Source: Balanoglossus misakiensis
Lineage: Eukaryota > Hemichordata
Length of the DNA: 64,000 nucleotides
Assembly (NCBI GenBank): GCA_040954595.2
Contig: CM082580.2
Location: 12,400,001-12,464,000, forward strand
Direction of reading: 5' to 3'
Part shown: piece by piece, positions 12,719-23,900 of the stretch
Position numbering within the stretch: the first letter of the stretch is position 1
Layout: every line of letters begins with the position of its first letter
The notes under the pieces: generated by a model
What the model was told of the DNA's origin: nothing
What the model saw: the letters and a program-made list of their open reading frames with translations, nothing else
The model's database searches: none
Translations under genes and position numbers: made by a program

Positions 12719-14973
12719 TCCGTCTTCGTCGTCACGGTTCAACATGTGAACGTTGCTTTCTTTCCTACACTTATATTGCTTCAAATAATTTTAATTATGA
12801 TTTATACAATTCTCTTCAATCACGATGATGACATGGCCTTCACTATAAGGGTCTCGGGAGAATTGATGATCTGACTAAATTAATGAATAAATGAGACCTA
12901 TCGAATAAGGACGTATAGTTTATCCTATTTAGAACCGATTAATGCACTGTATAACATATATCGGTTGATTTTATACCACATTAATTCATAACGCTGAACT
13001 AAATACTGCACCATATAACGATTAATGCATTCATTTTGCGTGTTTGTTTACTTCGGTTTGTGATGTCATGACAACGTGACGATTGTCGATAAATATCAAA
13101 TTTGCAGATGATGTGTTCGTCCCATGCATTGTGGTTTCCTGGCTGTTGCGCCAATTAACCTGCTGTCACCTTCTGAAGCGAAATAACGCTTCAAAAATCA
13201 TTCTGCATTTTTACTTTCTTATATTTTGTTTCTTCTGATTCACTGGCGAAATGTCTTCGTCGACATGTACTCCGGCGATTGTCGATAATAAGAAAACGAG
13301 TGACGTGTAACTGACGCACTTCCGGCGTTTTGCCAGCTGGCAAAACTCCATACTCTTGAAAGGAGAGTTCACCTCGTAAGTTCACGAAACCAGGTGTCGC
13401 CTGAGGAAGTAGTTCTGGGAGAAAAAGCTTCCGAAGGATTTAACGTACAAATGCACTTACGTATTTATGCGCGCTCACAATAGAAAGTGTGGAAAGGCTT
13501 TCGAGACAGAACTCCAATATTAACGAGGTGGACGGTTTACCACACGGTTGCAGCCAGAAAAAAAATAGCAACGTACATCCGTTTTTTAATACAGCGACCA
13601 TTTTCTCTCGTCGAAGCCGTCCGTCGGAAAAATAAAAAGAGTACAAATAACAGTATTTTAATATGTAGAATGACCTATAGAAACACCGTGGTCCACTTTA
13701 CAGAACATTGAATGATTGTGTGTCCGCATTACACATTATCGCGAACCAGTCTGAAACTGTTGCCGTAAAGTGGTCGTGGTTTACGACGATGACTCTACAG
13801 TAAAGATTTTTCTCTTTTACATCGCAGATTTACCCGGCCAGCCAGCCTATGGCGGCGGCGAACCAGCACCGGCTTACGGCCAGGCGCCACCTGCAGCATA
13901 CGGCCAGCCAGCACCGGGTTATGGCCAACCAGCACCGGGTTATGGCCAGCCTGCACCGGCGTACGGCCAGACGACAACTGTTGTACGTAGCCTTGATATG
14001 TTTAGAGAGGAAAGAAACACAAGTGGGGATCTCTCATTCTGGGAATCACATTCACGCTTTAATTTATACATGGGGAGGCTGAGAACAGCATTAAAAAATG
14101 GGCAGAACAAACGTGAAGGGTTGCTTTGATACTGTTTGAATGTCCACCGACGAGGGCGCACACGAGCCATTTCAAACAAAACGTGCCACCCTTCATGATC
14201 TTACCGTCTAACAGTGTACTAGTATATGTATTCCCAGGATTAAATTTCAAACTCGCAGCACTCTGTATCGCATCATTTTAACTGTTAAACCAATCGTTGA
14301 TTCAACAGATTGCACCGCAACCAATGATGATGACAACAACTGTGGTGAAATCGGCTCCTTCCAACTATTTGGTTTTGGCGATATTTGCCATGATTTGCTG
14401 TTTCCTGCCAACCGGCATTGTTGCTGTTATATTTGCAGCTCAGGTAATTAAAAATACAAGCCACTTTCTTTTTTTCATCCGTTTGGTGACGGTTTAACAT
14501 TAATTCTTTGAACGTATATATTAATTCAGAAGTTCGACGTGTAACTGTCCTGTGAAAGATAAGCTCGTCCAATACAGTAGCTGGACAATGATGTATCTGT
14601 CTGATGTCGGTCCAATCACAGTCGCATGTTTTTTGGCCCCAGAAAACGGGTGACTAGCGACTGTGAGTTACATAAACAACTGTGATGTGTTCCATTCCTG
14701 TTGGGTTCTATTCCCGGTTCATGTTTAGGCATAGCAAAGTCACGTCACCATCATGAAATTTATGCATGTGTTTGCACGCAGGTAAACGGAGCGTGGGAAA
14801 GTGGCGACGAAGAAAAGGCACGTGAATATTCCAAGAACGCCAAGTGTTGGAGCATAGCAACCATCGTAGTTGGTATCGTTGCCGATGTCCTAGTCGTGGT
14901 GATCGTCGTGGTGTATTTTGTGGTCATTGCTGCCAGTTTTGTGACTGGCGTCACAGACGGGCTATCAGCATAA
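10501..14973 (+). CDS. CD225/dispanin family membrane protein 1
   Basis: Dispanins (IFITM, PRRT and TMEM91 relatives) are small membrane proteins with a CD225 domain. Roles of most invertebrate members are unknown. Coding exons are 10501-10519, 13828-13982, 14309-14443 and 14782-14973 (166 residues). Exon 1 encodes only MTDAQT plus one base. Exon 2 encodes a low-complexity head of YGQPAPG-type repeats. Exon 3 carries the first hydrophobic segment with the CD225 hallmark CCFLPTGIVAVI. Exon 4 has the cytoplasmic loop (EKAREYSKNAKCWSIA) and a long second membrane segment (VLVVVIVVVYFVVIAASF). The usual tryptophan of the CCFWP motif is leucine here. The start codon is supported by the identical tiny-first-exon plan in the two neighbouring paralogues. 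The family call is strong; function is not predictable from sequence. Confidence 0.88.
12270..12300. repeat. (GA)n microsatellite
   Basis: An imperfect GA/GACA run in intron 1 of the first dispanin gene. Confidence 0.85.
12652..12720. repeat. (CT)n microsatellite
   Basis: About 30 nearly perfect CT units in intron 1 of the first dispanin gene. It produces Ser-Leu or Arg-Glu alternating frames on the two strands that should not be called proteins. Confidence 0.95.
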
Positions 14974-15084
14974 ACGCAGCGGCCTCTTCCATGCATATAT
15001 GGACGGACGTACACAGGGAAGAAGCCTTAGAGGATAAACAAATTGCAAATAACTCGTTCTCGTCTCGCTTGCCAGACCGCGAAG

Positions 15085-15114
15085 CCCCCCCCCCCCCCCC
15101 ATGCCCCCCCCCCC
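15085..15114. repeat. C-rich homopolymer tract
   Basis: Two C runs (about 16 and 11 bases) separated by ATG, just 3' of the first dispanin stop codon. The G-rich complement could form quadruplex structures and is prone to assembly error. Confidence 0.85.
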
Positions 15115-15533
15115 TCTCCGAGCGGCGAAGTCATGAGCAACAGCAAGCTCCCGCGTTTCATTTTGCGCGCCGTCGTGGCTTCGCCGCTCGTGCGGTCTGA
15201 CAAAGTTGGTCCAGGGGGATCCAGCGTAGTCTGGTTCCCTGCCCCAGCGCACTACGATACAAACTCAACAGCGACATTCAACAGGTGGACCTAGAGAAGA
15301 GCGCCTTAAGCGACGAATATTTCAGTTTACACAACCACAGAGCTTCTCGAGACTCTATGACTCAACGTCTTACAATACCCATTATGCGTTAGTTTATCCT
15401 TGACAACGCTGATGGCGAAACTCACGCCACATTGCTGCTTTTTAATTCAAATATCGAGTTTATGAGAATTGTTTGCATATATTTCAGGGTAGTGAAAAGC
15501 ATAGACTGTCTATGTGTAAAGTAGGTAACGATA

Positions 15534-15716
15534 CAATCTGATTAAAATCAGATGTAGAGTTAGGCACCATCTTTACTTTGCTGGTTCTTGGCTGTTCTGT
15601 TCGGAAGGGGTTCGCTTACGTCCGAGAACAGCCAAGGCATAGAACAGAGCAGCCAAAGCCGTGAGAACAGAATAGCCAAACATCGCCTAATTCTACATCT
15701 GATTTTAACCAGATTG
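15534..15716. mobile_element. MITE with ~32-bp terminal inverted repeats
   Basis: The left end CAATCTGATTAAAATCAGAT... and the right end ...ATCTGATTTTAACCAGATTG are inverted copies extending about 32 bases, to TTAGGC and GCCTAA, with two mismatches. The element is 183 bp with no open frame. The flanks GTAACGATA (15525-15533) and GTAGCGATA (15717-15725) look like a 9-bp target-site duplication with one change. It sits in the probable 3' UTR of dispanin 1, upstream of the poly(A) signal at 16009. A superfamily cannot be assigned without transposase. Confidence 0.8.
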
Positions 15717-16008
15717 GTAGCGATACGAGTACACAGTTTGAATTATGAATTCCAATCTCAAACATTTACAATCTATGCACGAATTTCAAGAAAATTAATA
15801 ATCCCATTTATCAATCGAGAAAAATCCACATGTGATTTTCAAATTCTATATCAGCATGATCAGTTCCATGTGTAATATGTTTTAACCCTGACTTGAAACA
15901 TTTTAGCGCATCTGCAGTACTTTGATAATATCATGATATTTTAAACAGATAATGCAACTATTGTGGACAGGTTTTATACGTGTATTATACTGGATTTCTA
16001 TTGTAAAT

Positions 16009-16014
16009 AATAAA
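16009..16014 (+). terminator. Candidate dispanin 1 poly(A) signal
   Basis: AATAAA lies about 1.04 kb after the dispanin 1 stop codon and is followed by a T-rich and GT-rich stretch (gtgtgtttgtgtgg) typical of a downstream element. Use of this site would include the upstream MITE in the 3' UTR. Confidence 0.45.
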
Positions 16015-16152
16015 ACTGTTATTCTGTAAATTAAAAAAGTGTGTTTGTGTGGTCAGCGTCATTTCGGTTAGAATAGCATCTTCGAAGAAGACACGAGGTC
16101 TATGCGCTCGATTACTGCATGTGTGGTATGACCAATGACCATGGTATGACTT

Positions 16153-16338
<186 letters not shown>

Positions 16339-16803
16339 CATTTTGAGACTACGAAAGCATATACTCCAAGATACATACAAGTAATTGGCATACTGCTGTG
16401 CGTGTACTACTTATTTTGACTTTCTATGTAAAAACATTTGCGAGTGCACATTTTTAATAGATCTCTCTCTTTCACTGGATTTTAGTCAGTCAATGGTATT
16501 CCACCTCCTTGAAGGCTACTTTCTGTCGAATTTTGCATTTTGTGAAAATGCTATAGCATTTTCTAGTATTCTCCCTTTTTCAAGCACGTGTATTAGTGTG
16601 TGGAGTGACCGTGTGCATATACATGTACATGTATAACATTCACAAAAACGTCAACTTAGAGGGTCCGGTCGTAAGGAGAATGAAAGTTGACGTGGTTCCT
16701 TATCACACTCATTAAAATCCTGTTTGTGCAGTGACGTCTGCGCTGTTTTCATTTCCGTGTGCAACGTTGTTGGAGTCGCATACGTGTCAAATTGGCGGCC
16801 AAT

Positions 16804-18127
16804 ATGGAACAGAAAGGTGAGTTACTTTCATGTTGTTGGAGGACAGACGACTGTAAGTTACTCTCGGCGAACCAGTCGCTAATTTTGGAGGACGTGTAGG
16901 CCATTCTAATAGGCGAACGTTGGCAGGGATTGTGAACAGCCCTGTCAGTCACTCAGAGCTGGTGGTGATGTAGTGAGCGGGGTGGATAGAGACACGAGAT
17001 AAAATATACGTAACTCAGTCATGAAAATGGAATTAATATGTTTGATTAAATACAGCCAGCCTTGATAAAAGGTTGACAGTACATGTCTAAAGACTGGGTT
17101 CACTTCAGGAACATTGAAAGCATATCGTCATCATACGCCTTTTTCGTAAAGAGGGCGCCCTTCCAAAACACGATCCACGCATTCACACACTATTCTCTCC
17201 ACACATTATAGAAACAAAACAAAACAAAACGAGATTTATTTACATGTATTATGAAATAATTATGCCCATAGACTTTGGGCAAGTCTATAAAGTGGAATCC
17301 CTACTCACATATGTTGTCTCAATTTATCCACAGACTACGAAAAAGGCCAAGAGGCCCAGTATCCACCTCAACAAGGTTATGCCCCTCAACCAGCTTACGC
17401 TCCTGCGGCGCCAATGGAACAACCTCCTCCAGCATACCCAGGTTATCCCCCTACAGAGGGCCCTACCCAATATCAACCACCTCCGACAGGGGGCCCGGGT
17501 GTACCCCCTACCCAGTATCAACCACCTCAAAACTATGGACAGACAATACAAGGTGCAGTGGTGAGTCCAACCATATTGGCAAGCTCATCATAGAAATTAA
17601 CAGTATGTCTTCTGTGAATTATTATTATTAAGAAATTAACATTCCCATTCGCTTGTTGTTTTTGCAGTATACCCAGCAGATGGGTGGAGTGACTACAGTT
17701 TCCGCAGTGACTCAAGTGAAACCCAACAATTACATGGGACTTGCTGTTTTCGTAACAGTCTGTTGTTGTTGGCCTATTGGTATATTTGCCATCATGAAAG
17801 CCTCCCAGGTAAGCTTGTCTGAAGTGTGGTTTAGTTTGTGCAGTACAGAGAATGAGACTACTTGTCAGCGTAGTCACGTTCTGACTCTTGTGCATTTTGA
17901 TTACACTTATCAGCCTGTGCCTGATTAAAATGCGACTTTTTAAACACAATTTTTTCCAGGTGTCAAGTCATTTCTATAGGGGTGACTATGCTGGTGCTGA
18001 GGAGGCCTCAAAAAGTGCCAAAACGTGGTCCTTCGTCAGCCTTGGATGTGGGATTGCATCAATAATCTTCACTGTGGTGATAATAATCATCTACTATGTG
18101 GTCATTTTCAATACCGTGGCATACTAG
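16804..18127 (+). CDS. CD225/dispanin family membrane protein 2
   Basis: Coding exons are 16804-16816, 17334-17560, 17668-17808 and 17960-18127, giving 182 residues. Exon 1 encodes only MEQK plus one base. Exon 2 is a Pro/Tyr/Gln-rich head with YPGYPP and TQYQPP repeats. Exon 3 has the hallmark CCCWPIGIFAIMKASQ. Exon 4 continues VSSHFYRGDYAGAEEASKSA and then the second membrane segment (IASIIFTVVIIIIYYVVIF), and the protein ends four residues later. Intron positions and phases match dispanin 1 exactly, so the two are tandem duplicates. The proline-rich head with PPxY-like motifs could bind WW domains; that is inference. Confidence 0.9.
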
Positions 18128-19533
18128 TAATGAAATCTGTTGCCAAGGGGATGCCACTGCACCCAGCGCTGTACTAATTTCTCACAGATGTTCTTTCAAA
18201 TATTACATGTTTGTAAACTGTATGTATGTATGTATGTTTATGATTTTCATTCATTATCAAAAATTAAGTGTTTAACGTGTTCACATTTTAAAGATTTACA
18301 TTTTTAGATAATACAAAACTGTATTCTTTTGATGTTGTAAGTTTTAATTGTATGTAACATTTACTAAAACTTTGGGTCATCAAAGTGGCCTATTGTGTGT
18401 AATAATATTCAAATTTTTCTTATATTCTGAATTCAAATACCTGCACCATTCTCCCTCCTTTATGAAAGTAATGTACAAATATTTGTAAAACTACCATTGA
18501 AACATTTGTGTACCGGTAGTCACTTTTTTCACAATCTTGTCTGCATGTACTGACATTTTGATGATGTATATAATGATAGCAGAGGTTTTTGTAATTTAAT
18601 AGGTCAGTTCATCAATGTTATCACTTTCTTTATTCTGTCTCTTTCTCTGATAGCAGTCCTCATAAATGTGCGATACCTTACAGGGGAGAGGCCGGGAAAT
18701 ATACTGGAAAGTTTTGGAATTTGAACACACTTCTGTATGAGGCACACAAAGTGCTGAATACAGACACTTGTAACAAATATATTTTGAAAATTATCATACT
18801 CAACACATCATGATATAAATGAAATCATCCATTAATCAGATACATATACATACATTTATTAAGATTCCGTATACAATAAACAATTTACATGTACCTACAG
18901 TTGTACATCATCATTTATACACTTTAACATATTTACACTTTTTTAAAAAGCTGACAGACAGAAAGTCAACAGCAGTAATAAGTTTGGGTGTACTAGTGTA
19001 CTGAAATGTACCGAGTATTTTTACGGTAAGTTGCTTTTTGAAAACAGTCAGAAGACACATCAGTTTCCCACATCAACGCCGTGCCCGGTTTATATGGGGT
19101 CATATGCTATTATTGAAATATTGCACAAATATCAAGTTCATTTTCCATCAGTTCAGAATGACAAATTGATGGCATTCATGTTTCAGCCTGTACATGAAAC
19201 ATAGTTTTATCAGCCACATGATCAAAGCTGCAGTGAAAAATGTGTCTTGTCAAGAAGACGTGTATTATAATGTAGAATTCACAACAGACAGAAAAAGGTT
19301 GTAATCTTCAATTTTCATGATGTAGAATGTGGAAACAATTTGATAAATCCTGTGATTCCTAACACTGATAAACATCAATAGGATTTTTTTTAGTGCGAGG
19401 ATCACATCTAGGTTTCACACAGATAAAGTCTTCAGCTACGTGACAATATAACATGTAAATGACTTTCTCTTTTTCAATTTGTGACTTTCTTCAAAAGCTG
19501 CCGCCCCGAATTGGCCCCTCTTCCGGCAGAGGA
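18128..19533. other. 3' UTRs and convergent gap, dispanins 2 and 3
   Basis: AT-rich sequence between two converging paralogues. It should contain both 3' UTRs. No further exon is evident. Several ATTAAA/AATAAA-like strings occur, but I could not single one out. Confidence 0.55.
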
Positions 19534-20587
19534 CTAAAATAGTGGCACCACGCCCGTTGCTGCATCCGGAGCAGCGGTGGTGGTGGAGTCGTCGAAATTC
19601 AAGTCGGAAAGCAGCAACGGAATGAGGATCAGATACTCCACACACAGGAACACCAGTACCAGCATGATGATGGCGATGCCAATTCCGATGCTGATCCAGG
19701 AGAGTTTCCTGGCTTTGTTGGCAAAATCCCAGGCAGTGGTCAGGTCGTTGCGGGCAACAGCTGCACGGGCCTGCAACAAGACAGAGAGAGAGAGAGAGTC
19801 ATGCTTTATTTTCAACAAAAGTCCCTCATTGTAATATTCACTGGAGGCAGAGATTGGCTGGGTAAACATGTTTTTGATATCTAAACTTTTGCTTAATCTC
19901 ATTGAAGTCCTTGATTCGGTTCTTACATCAGATGCTCTGAGGATGGCAAAGATTCCGGTCGGCCAGAAACAGCAGACGGTGGCAAAGATAGCCAATGCCA
20001 GGTGATCCGGGGGTCCTGATCCAATTGTCGGCTGCACAACCACACCAGGAGAATAAGCTGCCTGAGAACAAAGAGGAAAAAAATTCAGATATAAATCGGC
20101 AACATCATTGCACCAGTATATCTCCTCTTTACCAGATAAGAAGGTCATGCACTCTAGATGTAAAGGATGCATGTACATACTGCATTCATCATAGGCTGGT
20201 TGTACATATACGGTGGGGGTGGTTGCTGCATTGGAGGGGTCATTCCGGGCTGACCTTTCAAGATGGGTTCAGCTTCATCAGCCTTGCACAGTTCTGAATG
20301 ACAAGAAAAGTGATGTCTTCCTTGTTAATACAGTTGATGACAAAAGTGGGATGAAGCAAAGGACTGCAACTACATGTATATCATATAATGAGAATTGCGT
20401 GAAAATCACATGTACATGGGCTAGTTAGAAGCTAATCTCAGCTGCAACTGTCAACAAAAATACAAGGAGCTGTAAGATGTAACTAAATAGCGCCCTCATA
20501 TAGTACGCTGCAGTCTTTAAACGTCTGATCAGTGTTATTCTCCATAATATTCGACAATAGCAACGTCTTACCTTGCTTGTCAGACAT
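19534..20587 (-). CDS. CD225/dispanin family membrane protein 3
   Basis: Coding exons are 20587-20572, 20293-20181, 20061-19927 and 19770-19534, giving 166 residues. Exon 1 encodes MSDKQ plus one base, the same plan as its two neighbours. The head is short and proline-rich (PPMQQPPPPYMYNQP). The CD225 core is CCFWPTGIFAILRASD followed by AWDFANKARKLSWISIG. The second membrane segment is followed by an unusual acidic, Thr/Ala-rich C-tail (DDSTTTAAPDAATG) absent from dispanins 1 and 2. The start codon is 371 bp from the EEFSEC start on the opposite strand, so a shared promoter is likely. Confidence 0.9.
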
Positions 20588-20958
20588 GATGTCGAGATAA
20601 TGCCAATAAAATTGGCTGGTAATGTCAATCTGATTGTTTAAAAAACAAGTTTAACCTCTCACTGATGATGCGCAATGCATATAAGCTGAGGGAAATAATT
20701 TATGAATCGACTGTTCGTTATTTCTTCCCTCGTAACAACCGGAAGTATTGCTTCACTCTCAGACCTGTGGAGTGTTATCATCGCTGGTGTTGCTTCTCAT
20801 CTCTCGGAATATTCGTTTCTCTGATCAGAGCTGTGCAAAGTACAACAGCTTTTAGTTATCGATCAGCTTGAGTGGGCGAGCTGCGCTTGAGTTTGATTCA
20901 GTGATCGACTTAGCTTCTTGGCGGTGGGTGTCGCGTGCGTGTGGGGTGTGTACAAGGG
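20588..20958. promoter_or_regulatory. Divergent promoter, dispanin 3 / EEFSEC
   Basis: Only 371 bp separate the two divergent start codons, so both transcription starts must lie in or very near this interval unless upstream non-coding exons exist. I see no TATA box at a convincing position. The EEFSEC-proximal half is richer in G and CG. Confidence 0.5.
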
Positions 20959-23900
20959 ATGGCCAGTGATTCAGGGAAGACGCTCAACTTCAATCTAGGA
21001 GTGCTTGGACATATCGATAGTGGCAAAACATCTTTAGGTAGCGTTCATTATTTGAAACCATTTTGTCCTGTCGCAAGCATTGTGTGTGTCAAAGAAATCG
21101 AGCATTTTACCATATTGCACCGTACGTTATTTTGATAAGGGGTCAAAAGTTCATACGATTACCAGGTTGTTTACATCAGCTCAGAAACGAATATTCTGAC
21201 CACTTTTCATCATTTTATGAAAAATATATATTTGTGGTCTTGTTTTGTTTTTTCCAGCCAAGGCTTTAAGCCAGACAGCTGCTACTGCATCATTCGATAA
21301 AAATCCACAGAGTAAAGAGAGAGGAATAACCCTTGACCTGGGTGAGTGTCACATGGTCTGTTTATATTCATTTCTAAACTAGGAATTTTCTCTTCTTGTG
21401 CTCAAAACCCAAAGTGATATCTTGTTGTTTCCTGTTGCCAGGTTTCTCATCCTTCTTGACAGACATTCCAGAACATTTGACGCTCGGAAAATATGAGAAG
21501 CTACAGGTGACTCTCGTGGACTGTCCGGGACATGCATCACTAATCAGAACAATCATTGGAGGTAGAGTGACCTTGATTATTCTTCTGAGTGTTGGTGTAC
21601 ATATGTCACAAGGATGGGTTTTGTCACGGTGGTTGCTGATGAGATTGAATAGGTTCCCTTATAATATTTTGAATAGTTCATTTTGTTTTCTTGTAGGAGC
21701 ACAGATCATAGATCTGATGATGTTGGTTGTTGATGTCACAAAGGGTGTTCAAACGCAAACAGCAGAGGTAGGAAAAATGGTATCCTTGAGACTTTGGAAT
21801 GTGATTTCAAAATTTTGTAAAAAAATATCCTTCAGAGCAGTTTACAGGGATGTAACAAACAGGGTGAAAATATTTTGAGGTCATTGGGTTGATCCTTGAG
21901 TAGAGCAATTGAGATGGTGATATTTTATATGCCAGATTTTTTTTCTTTTTTTGCAGTGTTTAGTTATCGGAGAAATAACTTGTGAAAAAATGGTAGTGGT
22001 TCTGAACAAAGTGGATCTGCTGCCACCACAGAAGAAACAGCAACAAATTGAAAAGGTATTTATTTTAAAATCTCCACTTCCACCAGTAACTTACCCTTTT
22101 AGAGCATTCCCCAAGTCAGGATTTTTGATGAATATATACCAGTCAGATAATCTAATGGAAAATAGCTAACCATGGTTCACAAAAAGATATCGTTTTGTTC
22201 ACTTTTGTTTCTCAGATGACCAAGAGAATGCTGAAAACGCTAGAAAACACCAGATTTGCCAACTCACCAGTCATACCAGTGTCAGCCAAACCAGGTGGAC
22301 CAGAGGCACCTGACACAGATCCTGAAGGGGTGGACAAGCTTGTGGAGGTAGTGTAAAACATAAATGTACTGCCTTGAAGAAACTACAAAGATACAAGAAA
22401 GAGAATGTGTCTTCTGATTTGATATTCATCTGCGAGACATTTCATTTTCTTCCTTTCATTGCAGGAGTTGAGAAGACAGGCATACCTGCCCAAAAGGGAC
22501 ACCAGCGGACCGTTCATGTTTGCAGTGGATCATTGTTTCTCGATTCGAGGACAGGGCACGGTGATGACGGGGACAGTGCTGAGCGGAAGCATCTCAATCA
22601 ATGATGTAAGAAATTGTTGCATATCAGCCAGCAAATTTGCCTCAAATCTGAAATTCAAAATGGCCGCCAATCTCTGTGGAGAAGACTGCCTCTAAAAAGC
22701 ATTATGTGGCAAGAAGTCAAAAAAAATTGATAAAGTAGTGCTGTTTATCATTGCTTACAATCTCTTTTTGTGGGACAGAATATAGAAATTCCAGCTTTGA
22801 AGTTGACAAAGAAAGTGAAATCCATGCAGATGTTCCGACAGCCTGTGAACACTATCATTCAGGGCGACAGGACTGGGATATGCGTGACCCAGTTTGACCC
22901 CAAGCAGTTGGAGAGAGGGATGGTGTGTAGCCCCGGTGCCTTGCCAACCATTGTCGGTATGTGATGCCAGTTATAGTTTGCATTAAAGTCATGCCTAAAT
23001 GTTACCATGTGATTGCAAGTTGAATACAACATTATTATCTGCTTGTCTCCTTACAGCTGGTATTATTGACGTTAAGAAAATATCTTACTACAAAGGTACA
23101 ATCTCAACAAAGGCCAAATTCCATAGTGAGTACACACTTTTCTGCATCAAAACTTCAAGTGGTCTGTTTTCATTATCTTATCAACTATGCGGCTGTGTTG
23201 ATGTTGTATTGTGGGTGCAGTCAGTTGAATGGAAATGGTATCATGGATTTACAAGATAACAACAGTCCTGTTGGTCTGCTTTGTGGTTAATAAATCCCTG
23301 TGTTCTGTTGACAGTCACTACCGGTCATGCTACTGTGATGGGCAGGGTATCGTTCTTCAGCCACTACTTAAAAGATGGCCAACCTTCAACGACTAATACA
23401 GGTGAGATTTTCTGTTCACCAATTATTAAGAGATTAAATCTCAGACAGTCATGAGATCTTTATCAACTCAGCATTTCTCAAAGAAATCCTAAGATAATGT
23501 TTTCTTTTCTCTCTTTTTTGTCTTATCATCAGCTTTCAACTTTGATCAGGAATACAGCTACCAAGAACAGTTACTCAGCAAAGAAGATGCCAAAGCAAGT
23601 GACAGCGACAAGGAAAATGCTGGCCAGTCAGATGACGCCACATCACCAGTTATACCCAATCAGCAGTTTGCTCTCATAGAATTTGAGAAACCGATCACCT
23701 GCCCTGAAAACTGTCTCCTCATTGGCTCCAAGCTGGACACAGACATCCATATCCTTTATATAAACAAATCAGTGTCTTTGGAGTGTATGAAGGGCTTACA
23801 TAAAGACTTCCAGTTCAATTAACCCTTTGGTCTAAAGCCACTGTTTTCTATGGTAAAGTAGGACCTCTCAAGAGGGAAATGGGGTGAAAAGGTTAAATAC

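Noticed and set aside
12365-12874. 169-codon plus-strand frame and minus-strand frames with Ser-Leu or Arg-Glu repeats
   Set aside because: They exist only because the CT microsatellite is open in several frames. They lie in dispanin 1 intron 1.
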